NCBI RefSeq assembly: GCF_029889905.1
Contig: NZ_JARANZ010000001.1
Span: 186,001 to 250,000, forward strand
Direction: 5' to 3'
DNA length: 64,000 bases
DNA from: Chromohalobacter sp. 11-W
Lineage (GTDB): Bacteria; Pseudomonadota; Gammaproteobacteria; Pseudomonadales; Halomonadaceae
The notes under the pieces were generated by a model. It had not been told where the DNA came from. It saw only the letters and a program-made list of their open reading frames with translations, and did no database searches. Positions 36,307-44,385 of this stretch are shown here, piece by piece. Numbering within the stretch: the first letter of the stretch is position 1; every line of letters begins with the position of its first letter. A program made the translations under genes and the position numbers.

Positions 36307-37231
36307 CGGGCGCCTCGTGGGTCGGCGGTGTTGCGGCCGCGTCGATGAGCGCCTGGCTCAGATGGTCGGCGAAGCGCGCCGCCGAGGGCGCGCCACCGAA
36401 ACTCCATACCGGTGGCAGCGTGAGCACGTCGTCGCGACGCACGGAAGGTAAATGCTGCCACAGGGCGCTCGACGCGAGGCGCTCGTCGACGCCGACGGGC
36501 ATCGGCTCGATCACGACCAAGCGTGCATCATCGAGCTTGGCCAATGCTTCCAGGCCCACGGTGGCGAAGCCCCAGTAATTGGTGGCGTCCTGCCAAGCGT
36601 TTTCCAGCCCCAGGCGCTGCATGACAGCGTTATAGAGGCTATGTTCGCCGAACACGCGCACATGACGGTCGTCGATGAACTGCACGACGAGCAAGGGGCG
36701 GTCGCCGATCTCCCGGCTAGCGAGCGATTGCCGTAAAAGGGCGAGGTGGGCATCCAGCCAGGCGAGCAGCGTGTCTGCCTCCGCCTCGCGGTTGGCAATG
36801 GCGGCGATCTCGCGGGTGGCGTTTTTTAGTCGCGTCCACAGATCGCTACCCGGGGTATAGAGCGCGACGGTGTCAGTCGGGGCGATGCGTTCGAGGCTGG
36901 GGGCCAGGGTACTGAACATCGGCGAGAGCAAAATGCGGTCGGGATCGAGCTGGGCCAGCAGCTCACGGTTGGGCTGCGCGCGCAGGCCGATATCGGCCAC
37001 CTCGGCGGGCAGCGACGGGGCGCCCACCCATTCGCGGTAGGCATCCGTTTGCGCCACACCCACAGGCGTTACGCCGAGTGCCAGCAGCGTTTCGGCGATG
37101 GTCCAGTCAACGGTGGCGATACGTGGCGTATCGGCGGCGCTGGCGGTAAGCGGCCCGGCGAGCAGCACCAGCAACGCCAGGGCAAGGAGGTGAAAGCGGA
37201 GATTGTCTCCGCGCATCGACAATGGCGTCAC
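36299..37231 (-). CDS. fhuD: Ferric hydroxamate periplasmic binding protein
   Basis: The start is proposed at GTG 37231, with GGAG 5 bp upstream; the internal ATG at 37216 has no ribosome site, and longer starts overlap fhuC. 310 residues: a signal peptide near [23 protein letters not shown], then the two-lobed helical-backbone binding fold of FhuD/BtuF ([49 protein letters not shown]). It delivers iron-hydroxamate to FhuB. It begins 10 bp after the fhuC stop. Confidence 0.88.
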   Translation of the reverse strand: MTPLSMRGDNLRFHLLALALLVLLAGPLTASAADTPRIATVDWTIAETLLALGVTPVGVAQTDAYREWVGAPSLPAEVADIGLRAQPNRELLAQLDPDRILLSPMFSTLAPSLERIAPTDTVALYTPGSDLWTRLKNATREIAAIANREAEADTLLAWLDAHLALLRQSLASREIGDRPLLVVQFIDDRHVRVFGEHSLYNAVMQRLGLENAWQDATNYWGFATVGLEALAKLDDARLVVIEPMPVGVDERLASSALWQHLPSVRRDDVLTLPPVWSFGGAPSAARFADHLSQALIDAAATPPTHEAPDA

Positions 37232-37241
37232 AGCGACTCCA

Positions 37242-38009
37242 TCAATGCAGTACGGCGATGGGGTGCTCGCCGCCGGGGTGGGACATGACCCGCATGGGGA
37301 TGCCGTAGATGGCTTCCAGGGTGGCATCGCACATCAAGTCGCGGGGCGCGCCTTGGGCCAGGACTTGCCCGCTGTGCAGCGCGATCAGGTGATCGCAGTA
37401 ACGTGCCGCCATGTTGACGTCGTGAAGGACGATGACGACGCCTAGCCCTAGCTCGCGACACAGTGACCGCACCAGGGCCAGCACCTCGACCTGATGCGCG
37501 ATGTCCAGTGCCGCCAGGGGTTCGTCCAGCAGCAGGAAGCGGCTTTCCTGGGCGAGCAGCATTGCCAGCCACACACGCTGGCGTTCGCCGCCGGAAAGCG
37601 TATCCACCAGGCGGTCGGCGAAGGCTTCGGTATGGGTCAGTGCGATGGCACGATCGATCTGCGTCTTGTCCTTGCCGTTGAGACGCCCCAGCAGCCCATG
37701 CCAGGGATAGCGCCCGAAGCCCACCAGCTCACGACCGGTCAGGTTGTCGGCGCTGGGCAGATGTTGGGGCAGATACGCCACGTGGCGGGCGAATTCACGC
37801 GTCCCCCAATCGGCGAGTGGACGCCGGTCGAGGCGAATATGACCGCGACTCGGCGCTTGCTGCTGGGCGAGCAGCTTGAGCAGGGTCGACTTGCCCGAGC
37901 CGTTGTGGCCGATCAGTCCATAGACCTTGCCTTCTTCGAAGGTGAGGTCGGTGGGGTGCAATAGGCACTGGCCGTTGACCTCGAAGCTGGCAGCGTCGAC
38001 GTTGAACAT
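37242..38009 (-). CDS. fhuC: Ferric hydroxamate ABC transporter ATPase
   Basis: 255 residues of the FecE/FhuC family: Walker A GHNGSGKST at about 34-42, Q-loop YLPQHLP, signature LSGGERQRVWLAMLLAQ and Walker B FLLLDEPLAALD, then the switch His in VIVLHDVNMAARYCD. It energises import through FhuB. It is the first gene of the order fhuC-fhuD-fhuB, behind a weak Fur-like sequence. Confidence 0.93.
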   Translation of the reverse strand: MFNVDAASFEVNGQCLLHPTDLTFEEGKVYGLIGHNGSGKSTLLKLLAQQQAPSRGHIRLDRRPLADWGTREFARHVAYLPQHLPSADNLTGRELVGFGRYPWHGLLGRLNGKDKTQIDRAIALTHTEAFADRLVDTLSGGERQRVWLAMLLAQESRFLLLDEPLAALDIAHQVEVLALVRSLCRELGLGVVIVLHDVNMAARYCDHLIALHSGQVLAQGAPRDLMCDATLEAIYGIPMRVMSHPGGEHPIAVLH

Positions 38010-38054
38010 TACAGGTGAACCCCAAGCGGGAGAATCTTAGAGCGTAATCGTAAT

Positions 38055-38073
38055 TCAAATAAGAACGGTTATC
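38055..38073. promoter_or_regulatory. Possible Fur site upstream of fhuC
   Basis: On the minus strand the 19-mer starts GATAA and is AT-rich, matching the Fur consensus at about 10 of 19 positions. It lies 46 bp before the fhuC start. Weaker than the site upstream of dfoJ. Confidence 0.35.
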
Positions 38074-38094
38074 AAAACTCCCGGGGCGCCGAGG

Positions 38095-38631
38095 TCAGTC
38101 GTCGACGGCTTGGTGGCAGGCCTGAACGGCTTGAGCGATGTAGCGACCGGCCATGCGCTCCGAGACGCCGAGGCGTGTGGCGATCTCGCGTTGCGGCACT
38201 CCCTCGAGACGATGCCAAAGCAACGCCTGACGAATGTGCTGCGGCTGGTCGTTCAGGCATTTTCGTACGCACGCCAGGCGCTGGGTCTGGCAGGCATCTG
38301 CCTCGGGGCAATGCCGTGCACAGGCGAGCCCGGTGGTGGTGTCTTCCAGGGGAATCGTCTCGGGCCGCGCCCTGGCCTGGCGCTGATGATCGATCAGCAG
38401 GTTGCGGGCAATGCGGAACAGGTAGGCGCGAGGATTGGCGAGCGGCTGAGTGAGTCTCGCGCGCTGCAGGCGCAGATACACCTCCTGGCAGAGGTCGGCC
38501 GCCAGCTCCGGCGTATCCAGCTTGCCGGCCAGATAGCCGACAAGCTCCCGGGAATGCTCCATGAACAGTCTATCGAGTGTATCGACCATATGTCGGGTCC
38601 GTCCGTGGGTAGCGTCGCGTGATGGCGTCAT
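38095..38631 (-). CDS. FecI-like ECF sigma factor
   Basis: Up to 178 residues. The start at 38631 overlaps the dfoC stop by 4 bp (ATGA); an internal ATG at 38589 (MVDTLDRLF) is the alternative and gives 164 residues. Region 2 reads LFMEHSRELVGYLAGKL and LCQEVYLRLQ with NPRAYLFRIARNLLIDH, and region 4 reads REIATRLGVSERMAGRYIAQA, the FecI iron-sigma pattern. A Cys-rich linker (CARHCPEADAC) sits between them. No FecR anti-sigma is adjacent, so it may work like an iron-starvation sigma (PvdS type). Confidence 0.88.
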   Translation of the reverse strand: MTPSRDATHGRTRHMVDTLDRLFMEHSRELVGYLAGKLDTPELAADLCQEVYLRLQRARLTQPLANPRAYLFRIARNLLIDHQRQARARPETIPLEDTTTGLACARHCPEADACQTQRLACVRKCLNDQPQHIRQALLWHRLEGVPQREIATRLGVSERMAGRYIAQAVQACHQAVDD

Positions 38632-41156
38632 GCCGTCTCGGCGTGGCGCCGAGCGTCGTCCGTGTCATGCGCGGGTGGTCGCCAGGGGGCGATGGGGTTG
38701 TCCAGCTCGCCGACCAGCTGCAGATTTTTGGACGGATCGGCAAGGTCGATCATCTGCCGGTTGTTGCCCAGTTGCAGGCGGTTGAGACAGGAGCGCGCAA
38801 AGCTTGGCGCGAATAGGTCGTAACGCGCGAACTTATCAGCGAATTCGGGATGGCGGCGCTGGTAATCGAGAATGCAATCGGCGACGCAGTGCCAGAAATC
38901 GGATTCGGTGAAATCGCCCCGTGCCTCGCCATGCTCGACCATGATCGGGGCCAGGTAGCGGAAAAAGCAGTCGAAGGTATCGGTGAACAGCGACAGCACC
39001 TTGAGGTGTTCCGGCACGGCCACGGCCAGGCGTTTCACGCCTTCGGGAAGCGCGGCGTCGGGGTCCATGATCGCGCTTTCCTCGGCGATGTCCTTCATGA
39101 TCGCGCGCACCGGCACGTGCGCATCGAGCTGCAGAATCACGTTCTCGCCGTGGGGCATGAAGACCAGGTCATGGGCGTAGAAGCAGTGCAGGATCGGCGT
39201 CAGGTAGGCGGTGAGATAGCGCCGTAGCCAGTCGCGGGGCGTGAGCCCCGAGGCCTCGACAAGCGCCGGGAGGAGTGCCTGACCGTCCTTATCGCGATGC
39301 AGCAGCGCGGCCATGGTCATCAGGCGCTGACCGGGCGGCAGATGATTGAGCGGACTTTCGCGCCACAGGCAGGCGAGCATCTTCTTGTGAGGGCTGTCAC
39401 GGGCGACGGCATCCTCGAAATAGGCGTTGCGATACCCGATGGCGGCTTCCTCGCGCAGCAGGGTGAATCCGTTGTCGGCCAGGAAGGCGTCGCCGTCGAG
39501 CAGTGTCTTGAGCCATTCATTGATGGCCGGCGTCGCCTGCATGTAGTAAGGCGAAAGGCCGCGCATGAAGCCCATGTTGAGGATCGAGAGCGCCGTCTTC
39601 ACGTACCGGCGCCGGGGCTGCGAGGTGTTGAACATCGTACGTATCGATTGCTGGGCGCGGTAGCGGTCGTCGCCGGTGCCCAGGTACACGATACGCCGGT
39701 TGGCGATCTCGCTGGCAAAGCCGATCGCCAGCTTGTTGTGCCATTGCCAGGGATGCAGCGGCATGAGCAGGTAGGCTTGAGGGTCCAGTCCCCATGCCTG
39801 CAAGTGACGGTGGAAGCGTGCCACGGTGTCGCGGCCCAGCTCCTGTTCGAGCAGTTCGGTGTAGGACAGATCGCTCACGCTGCTGAATTCGGCACACTGC
39901 GTATGCACGGCCAGCCACACCAGATGGATGTCGGCGCCGACCTCGGGGGCGTAGGCATGGTAGTCGTCGGCGTCGAACCCGATGCGTCCGTTGTTGGCGA
40001 CGAAGCTCGGGTGGCCCTCGGTCATGGCGCTTTCGATGGTCTGGAAGTCGCCATGTGCCAGCTCGGCCGCCGTGAGTCGCTGATGCGCCTGCTTGTAGGC
40101 ACTGCCGGACAAGGTGCTGCCGATCTCCTCCAGATACACGGGAAGCGTCTCGTCGTCGAGGCCGAGCACGGCGCTGAACTCGATGATGAAACGCTGCGCA
40201 TCCAGCTCGGCGGGCTCGTCGTCGACGATCTTCGCGAGGGAGCCGGGGGCGATCCACCAGTGATCGAGCTGCATGCGACGTGCCCGGAAGCGGTAATGGC
40301 CGTTCGCACCGGGAATGGGCAAGGTGTAGTCGCCCCAATCGCCTTGCCGGTCGAGCCGGCGGGGCGCCACGAGGCGTTCGTGGGCGAATTCGGCGATGGC
40401 CTTGCGGATCAACTGACGGCTGGCCCGGGCCCAGCGCTCGGGGTCGAGATGGGCGAGGCGCGCGTCGATTGCCGGAGGCGTCTCCATGGCGGTGGTCTCC
40501 TGTTCCATGGATGGCAGTGGTTCTCTGGCTGGCAGACTTTCGCGGGAGAGCGCTGCCAGCGCCTGGTGATAGGCGGCGTGGAATTGGGCGCGGGTGCAGA
40601 ACGCCAGATGCGCGGTTTTCTCCGGCAGACGCACTTGGCGGTCGTAGCGAAAGCCCACCCGGCGGTTGAGCGGATGGATACGTTCGTTGCGGACATCGGG
40701 TTCGACGACCACGCGGTCTGTGGCGGGATCGCTGAACATCAGCGCCATCACGCTGCTGAGCACGCCCCAGGTGAAGCGGGGGATGCGCGTTTCCGGTGGT
40801 GCCACCAGCACGTGCATGCCCCGGTCGCCGGGGCGCACGTCGTAATGCGCGCCGATGGGATCGTGTTGAGGCTGGTAGCACTCGACCAGAAAGGCGGGGC
40901 GGCCTTCGAAAAAGCCCAGATAGCCCTGGCTGTGCGGACTTTCGTGCAGCCCTCTATAGAATGCCGCCACCTGCTCGCGGCTGTCGCCGCGCATGCCCCA
41001 AAAGCGAGCGTAGTCGCGGCTGACCCAGTCATGAATCAGGGCGCTGTCCGCATCGCAGTGGATGGCGCGCAGATGAAAGCGGCCGAGCCCGGGAATGGCG
41101 TCGGTGTAGGTATTGCCTGGATCGTACAGCGGGCTGAGAAAGGCGGATGTCGTCAT
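38628..41156 (-). CDS. dfoC: Fused acyltransferase / NIS siderophore synthetase (DfoC/BibC-like)
   Basis: 842 residues with two domains. Residues about 20-200 form an AlcB/IucB/DesC-type N-acyltransferase (HSQGYLGFFEGRPAFLVECYQ; NRRVGFRYDRQVRLPEKTA). Residues about 235-835 form an IucA/IucC/DesD synthetase, with EGHPSFVANNGRIGFDADDY near 372, LMPLHPWQWHNKL near 457, and NVILQLDAHVP near 675. A Pro/Glu-rich linker joins them. The fusion matches DfoC of Erwinia/Pantoea and BibC, which acylate N-hydroxycadaverine and then oligomerise or cyclise it. It overlaps the hydroxylase gene by 4 bp. Confidence 0.92.
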   Translation of the reverse strand: MTTSAFLSPLYDPGNTYTDAIPGLGRFHLRAIHCDADSALIHDWVSRDYARFWGMRGDSREQVAAFYRGLHESPHSQGYLGFFEGRPAFLVECYQPQHDPIGAHYDVRPGDRGMHVLVAPPETRIPRFTWGVLSSVMALMFSDPATDRVVVEPDVRNERIHPLNRRVGFRYDRQVRLPEKTAHLAFCTRAQFHAAYHQALAALSRESLPAREPLPSMEQETTAMETPPAIDARLAHLDPERWARASRQLIRKAIAEFAHERLVAPRRLDRQGDWGDYTLPIPGANGHYRFRARRMQLDHWWIAPGSLAKIVDDEPAELDAQRFIIEFSAVLGLDDETLPVYLEEIGSTLSGSAYKQAHQRLTAAELAHGDFQTIESAMTEGHPSFVANNGRIGFDADDYHAYAPEVGADIHLVWLAVHTQCAEFSSVSDLSYTELLEQELGRDTVARFHRHLQAWGLDPQAYLLMPLHPWQWHNKLAIGFASEIANRRIVYLGTGDDRYRAQQSIRTMFNTSQPRRRYVKTALSILNMGFMRGLSPYYMQATPAINEWLKTLLDGDAFLADNGFTLLREEAAIGYRNAYFEDAVARDSPHKKMLACLWRESPLNHLPPGQRLMTMAALLHRDKDGQALLPALVEASGLTPRDWLRRYLTAYLTPILHCFYAHDLVFMPHGENVILQLDAHVPVRAIMKDIAEESAIMDPDAALPEGVKRLAVAVPEHLKVLSLFTDTFDCFFRYLAPIMVEHGEARGDFTESDFWHCVADCILDYQRRHPEFADKFARYDLFAPSFARSCLNRLQLGNNRQMIDLADPSKNLQLVGELDNPIAPWRPPAHDTDDARRHAETA

Positions 41157-42532
41157 TTCGGCACCTCACAGGTCAACGGGACTGACTCGTCGGCGGTTGG
41201 CTGGCGATGGGCCGGCCGGGGCGCGGGGCGGAAGACGGCGTCGTCGGGCGTGCCGAACGTCTGGAAGGCGATGCGACGCTCGATGGGATAATGCTCGATT
41301 CCCGTCAACTCGCGGATGATGCAGGCGTTGCGATAGCAGGCCATGCCCAGGTCCGGCGCCGCCAAGCCGTGCGTGTGTCGCTCGGCGTTCTGCACGAAGA
41401 GACGCGAGCGGTCATGATCGATGCTGTAGAAGCGGTCCACCGCGAAACGCCCGGCGGTGTCGCGGCGAATGTGCTCGTGGATGGGCGACAGGAAGCCTGG
41501 CTCCCGATAGCGATAGCCGGTGGCCATCACCAGCGCCGGGGTCGTATGGCGGTAGGGCCGTCGTTGTTCGGTCTGGTAAAGGTCGAGTTCGAACGTGGCG
41601 CGTGCCGCGTCGTAGTGACAGTCCTGCAGCTCGGCGTTGGTCAGCAGGTGCGTGTCGACGGGGCCATCGAGCCGCTTGGCATACAGCAGGTCGTAGATCT
41701 CGTTGACCAGCGCCAGATCGATGCCCTTGTAGAGGTTCGCCTGTTGCGACATCAAGTCATCGCGGGTGGCCTGCGGCAGGGCGTGGAAGTAGTCGATGTA
41801 CTCCGGCGAGGTCATTTCCAGCGTCAGCTTGCCGTATTCCAGCGGAAAGAAGCGCGGCGAGCGGGTGATCCAGTTCAGGGTGTAAGCGTAGCGGTCGATG
41901 TCCTGCAGCAGGTCCTTGTAGATCTCCGCGGCGCTCTGGCCGCTGCCCACCAGCGTGATCGCCGGCTGCTGCTGGAGCCAGGCCTTGTGCGCGAGGTAGT
42001 CGGCGCTGTGGATGATCCGCTCGGCATGCGGGCGGCAGCACGCGGGCAGGTCGGGCTGCGTGCCGGTGCCGAGTACCAGCTTGCGGGCCCGATGGCTCGT
42101 CGCGGTATCGCGGGCGGTATCCACGCAGTGCACGACGTAGCAATCGTCGTCGGCATCGAAGTCGACGCGCTGCACCTCGTGATGGAAGCGGATCGACGTG
42201 AGCTGATCGATGGCCCACTGGCAGTAATGGTTGTATTCGCGTCGCAACGGGAAGAAGTTCTCGCGAATGTAGAAGGCGTAGAGCTTGTCCTGGCGCTTGA
42301 GGTAGTTGAGGAAACTGAACCGGCTGGTGGGGTCGGCCAGGGTGACCAGGTCGGCCAGGAAGGGCGTCTGCAGGGTGGCGTCTTCCAGCAGCATGCCGGG
42401 GTGCCAGTCGAAGCCGGCCTTGCGCTCCAGAAAAAGGCCGTTGACGTCCTCGAGCGGGTCCGTCAGGCAGGCCAGGCCCAGGTTGAAAGGGCCCAGTCCG
42501 ATGGCGATAAAGTCGTGAATCGGCGTTGGCAT
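41153..42532 (-). CDS. dfoA: Diamine/lysine N-hydroxylase (DfoA/DesB/IucD family)
   Basis: The start is placed at ATG 42532 (MPTPIHDF), with GAGAG 5 bp upstream; 42544 is the alternative. 459 residues of the flavin-dependent N-hydroxylating monooxygenase family: FAD motif GLGPFNLGLACL (about 12-23), FADPTSRFSFLNYL-like substrate region, NADPH motif GSGQSAAEIYKDLL near 199, and the C-terminal ATGYRYREP and HGLAAPDLG. It converts cadaverine or a related diamine to the N-hydroxy form. It lies between dfoJ and dfoC. Confidence 0.92.
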   Translation of the reverse strand: MPTPIHDFIAIGLGPFNLGLACLTDPLEDVNGLFLERKAGFDWHPGMLLEDATLQTPFLADLVTLADPTSRFSFLNYLKRQDKLYAFYIRENFFPLRREYNHYCQWAIDQLTSIRFHHEVQRVDFDADDDCYVVHCVDTARDTATSHRARKLVLGTGTQPDLPACCRPHAERIIHSADYLAHKAWLQQQPAITLVGSGQSAAEIYKDLLQDIDRYAYTLNWITRSPRFFPLEYGKLTLEMTSPEYIDYFHALPQATRDDLMSQQANLYKGIDLALVNEIYDLLYAKRLDGPVDTHLLTNAELQDCHYDAARATFELDLYQTEQRRPYRHTTPALVMATGYRYREPGFLSPIHEHIRRDTAGRFAVDRFYSIDHDRSRLFVQNAERHTHGLAAPDLGMACYRNACIIRELTGIEHYPIERRIAFQTFGTPDDAVFRPAPRPAHRQPTADESVPLTCEVPK

Positions 42533-42560
42533 GGTGGCTCTCATCGTTGAAGACCGGGGA

Positions 42561-44150
42561 TCAGGAGAAGGCGGCGGCGAGGTCATGTCGCCTGGGTGGC
42601 GCGGCATCGTCGCGCGTCAGGAAGTCGGCACCATGGGCCTGAAGGCGCTCCACGATCGTGGCCAGATCGTCGATGCCGGTCTCCGGGTTGAGCAGCGTGA
42701 ACTTGAGGTATCGGCGCCCCCGGACACGCGTCGCCGCGACGACTGCCTCGCCGTGGCGCGAGAGGGCCTGTCGGATATGGGCGTTGAGCGCATCCAGGCT
42801 GGCGTCGTCCAGGTCGTGGCCACGCGGCCGGTAGCGAAATACCAGCGTGGTGAGCTGTGGTGCCGTGATCACCTCGATGTCCGGCGCGGTCCGCAGCAGG
42901 TCGTACGTCTCGCGGGTCAGCGCGATGACGCGATCGAATAACTCGCCCAGGGCATCCGGCCCCAGCAGGCGCAAGGTCATCCAGAGCTTCAGGGCGTCGA
43001 GGCGGCGCGTGGTCTGCAGGCTCTTGTCGACCAGGTCCGGCGGCGCGTCGTCGTGCCGGCCGGCAGGATTCAGGTAATCGGCGTGATGGGTGACATAGCC
43101 GAGCCTCTGGCGTTCGGCGACCATGAAGGCGCTGCAACTGACCGGCTGAAAGAAGGACTTGTGGTAGTCGACGCTGACCGAATCCGCCTGTTCGATACCG
43201 GCCAGCCAGTGGCGGTGCCGTGGCGATGTCAGCAGGCCGCCGCCGTACGCGGCATCGATGTGCAGCCACACCCCATGCTGGCGGCAGAGCGCGGCGATAT
43301 CCGCCAGCGGGTCGATGCTGCCGAAATCCGTGGTGCCGGCCGTGGCGACCACGGCCATCGGAATCGTTCCTGCTTGCCGGCTCTCGGCCAGGGCGCGTGC
43401 CAGCGCCCCGGTGTCCATGCGGTAGCGGTCGTCGCAGGGAATCGGCACCACGGCACGGTGTCCCAGCCCCAGCAACGCGGCGGCCTTTTGCAGACTGACG
43501 TGGCTCGCCTCGGAGGCGAAGATGCGCAACCTGGCCGCGTCGGCGGGCAGGCCGTGTTCGCGATTCTGATGCCCGTCGAGGGCTGCGCAGCGATGATCGC
43601 GCGCGATCAACAGGGCCATCAGGTTGGACTGGGTGCCGCCGCTGGTGAAGACACCGTCCGCGTCATCGCCCAGGCCGATACGGCGGACCGTCCAGTCGAT
43701 CAGCGCCTGCTCGATGAAGGTGCCGCCGGCGCTCTGGTCCCAGGTCTCGACGGCGGTGTTGATCGGTGTGGCGATCGCTTCGGCGAGGATCGACGCCAAA
43801 GTGATCGGACAGTTGAGGTGCGCGACATAACGCGGATGATGAAAATACACCGCATCGTCGAGATACAGCCGTTCGACTTCCGCCAGCACGGCGTCGAGGT
43901 CGTCGAGCCGATGGTTCAGATCCAGCCCCTCGAAGCGTCGCTGCATCTCGCTGGGCAGAATTCCCGAGAACGGCTGGCCGGTCTCGGTCAACTTGCGTTG
44001 CACGAGTTCGATGCAGCGCTGCATGCCCTGACGATAGACATCGGCATTGCGCGGCATGAACAGGGCATGGTTCGCGTCTTCGCTCATCGCCCGAGATGCG
44101 AGCGGCCGGGAAGAAAGCGGCGCCATCCGAATGGCAGCGTTTTGACTCAT
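42561..44150 (-). CDS. dfoJ: PLP-dependent amino acid decarboxylase for siderophore synthesis (DfoJ/DesA-like)
   Basis: 529 residues of the group II decarboxylase family: SGGTQSNLMALL near 170, SEASHVSLQKAA, HIDAAYGGGLL with the PLP Asp, and the PLP lysine in SVDYHKSFFQPVSC near 330. DesA/DfoJ makes cadaverine from lysine for hydroxamate siderophores; a diaminobutyrate or ornithine substrate cannot be excluded. Later in-frame ATGs at 44126 and 44087 are possible starts. First gene of the dfoJ-dfoA-dfoC-sigma operon, 70 bp below a very good Fur box. Confidence 0.9.
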   Translation of the reverse strand: MSQNAAIRMAPLSSRPLASRAMSEDANHALFMPRNADVYRQGMQRCIELVQRKLTETGQPFSGILPSEMQRRFEGLDLNHRLDDLDAVLAEVERLYLDDAVYFHHPRYVAHLNCPITLASILAEAIATPINTAVETWDQSAGGTFIEQALIDWTVRRIGLGDDADGVFTSGGTQSNLMALLIARDHRCAALDGHQNREHGLPADAARLRIFASEASHVSLQKAAALLGLGHRAVVPIPCDDRYRMDTGALARALAESRQAGTIPMAVVATAGTTDFGSIDPLADIAALCRQHGVWLHIDAAYGGGLLTSPRHRHWLAGIEQADSVSVDYHKSFFQPVSCSAFMVAERQRLGYVTHHADYLNPAGRHDDAPPDLVDKSLQTTRRLDALKLWMTLRLLGPDALGELFDRVIALTRETYDLLRTAPDIEVITAPQLTTLVFRYRPRGHDLDDASLDALNAHIRQALSRHGEAVVAATRVRGRRYLKFTLLNPETGIDDLATIVERLQAHGADFLTRDDAAPPRRHDLAAAFS

Positions 44151-44220
44151 GGCATCACCTATGTCCTGGTGGCGTAAGAGGTCGCAACGGACATCATGAG
44201 GTTGCGACTTTCTTCCTTAT

Positions 44221-44239
44221 GTTAATGATAATCGTTAAC
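44221..44239. promoter_or_regulatory. Fur box upstream of dfoJ
   Basis: GTTAATGATAATCGTTAAC is a near-perfect palindrome matching the 19-bp Fur consensus at 16 of 19 positions. It lies about 70 bp before the dfoJ start and should switch the siderophore operon off when iron is plentiful. Confidence 0.85.
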
Positions 44240-44328
44240 AAATCAGTGTTGCCTACAGGAAGACGATGCCGGCCCCGGTTTCTGAACCGAGCAGACGCAT
44301 TTTTTTGAGTGATGCTTGGCGTGCCATG

Positions 44329-44356
44329 AAAAACGGCCTGCTTGGGAAGCAGGCCG
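44329..44356 (-). terminator. Rho-independent terminator of the IutA-like receptor gene
   Basis: On the minus strand CGGCCTGCTT-CCC-AAGCAGGCCG is followed by TTTTTC. It is about 30 bp past the receptor stop. Confidence 0.9.
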
Positions 44357-44385
44357 CTGTCGATGTGCCGGTCGAAAGGGCAGGG

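Noticed and set aside
39297-41291. 664-residue open frame on the + strand opposite dfoC
   Set aside because: It is antisense to a well-supported two-domain enzyme and arises from high-GC codon structure; no family motif or ribosome site.
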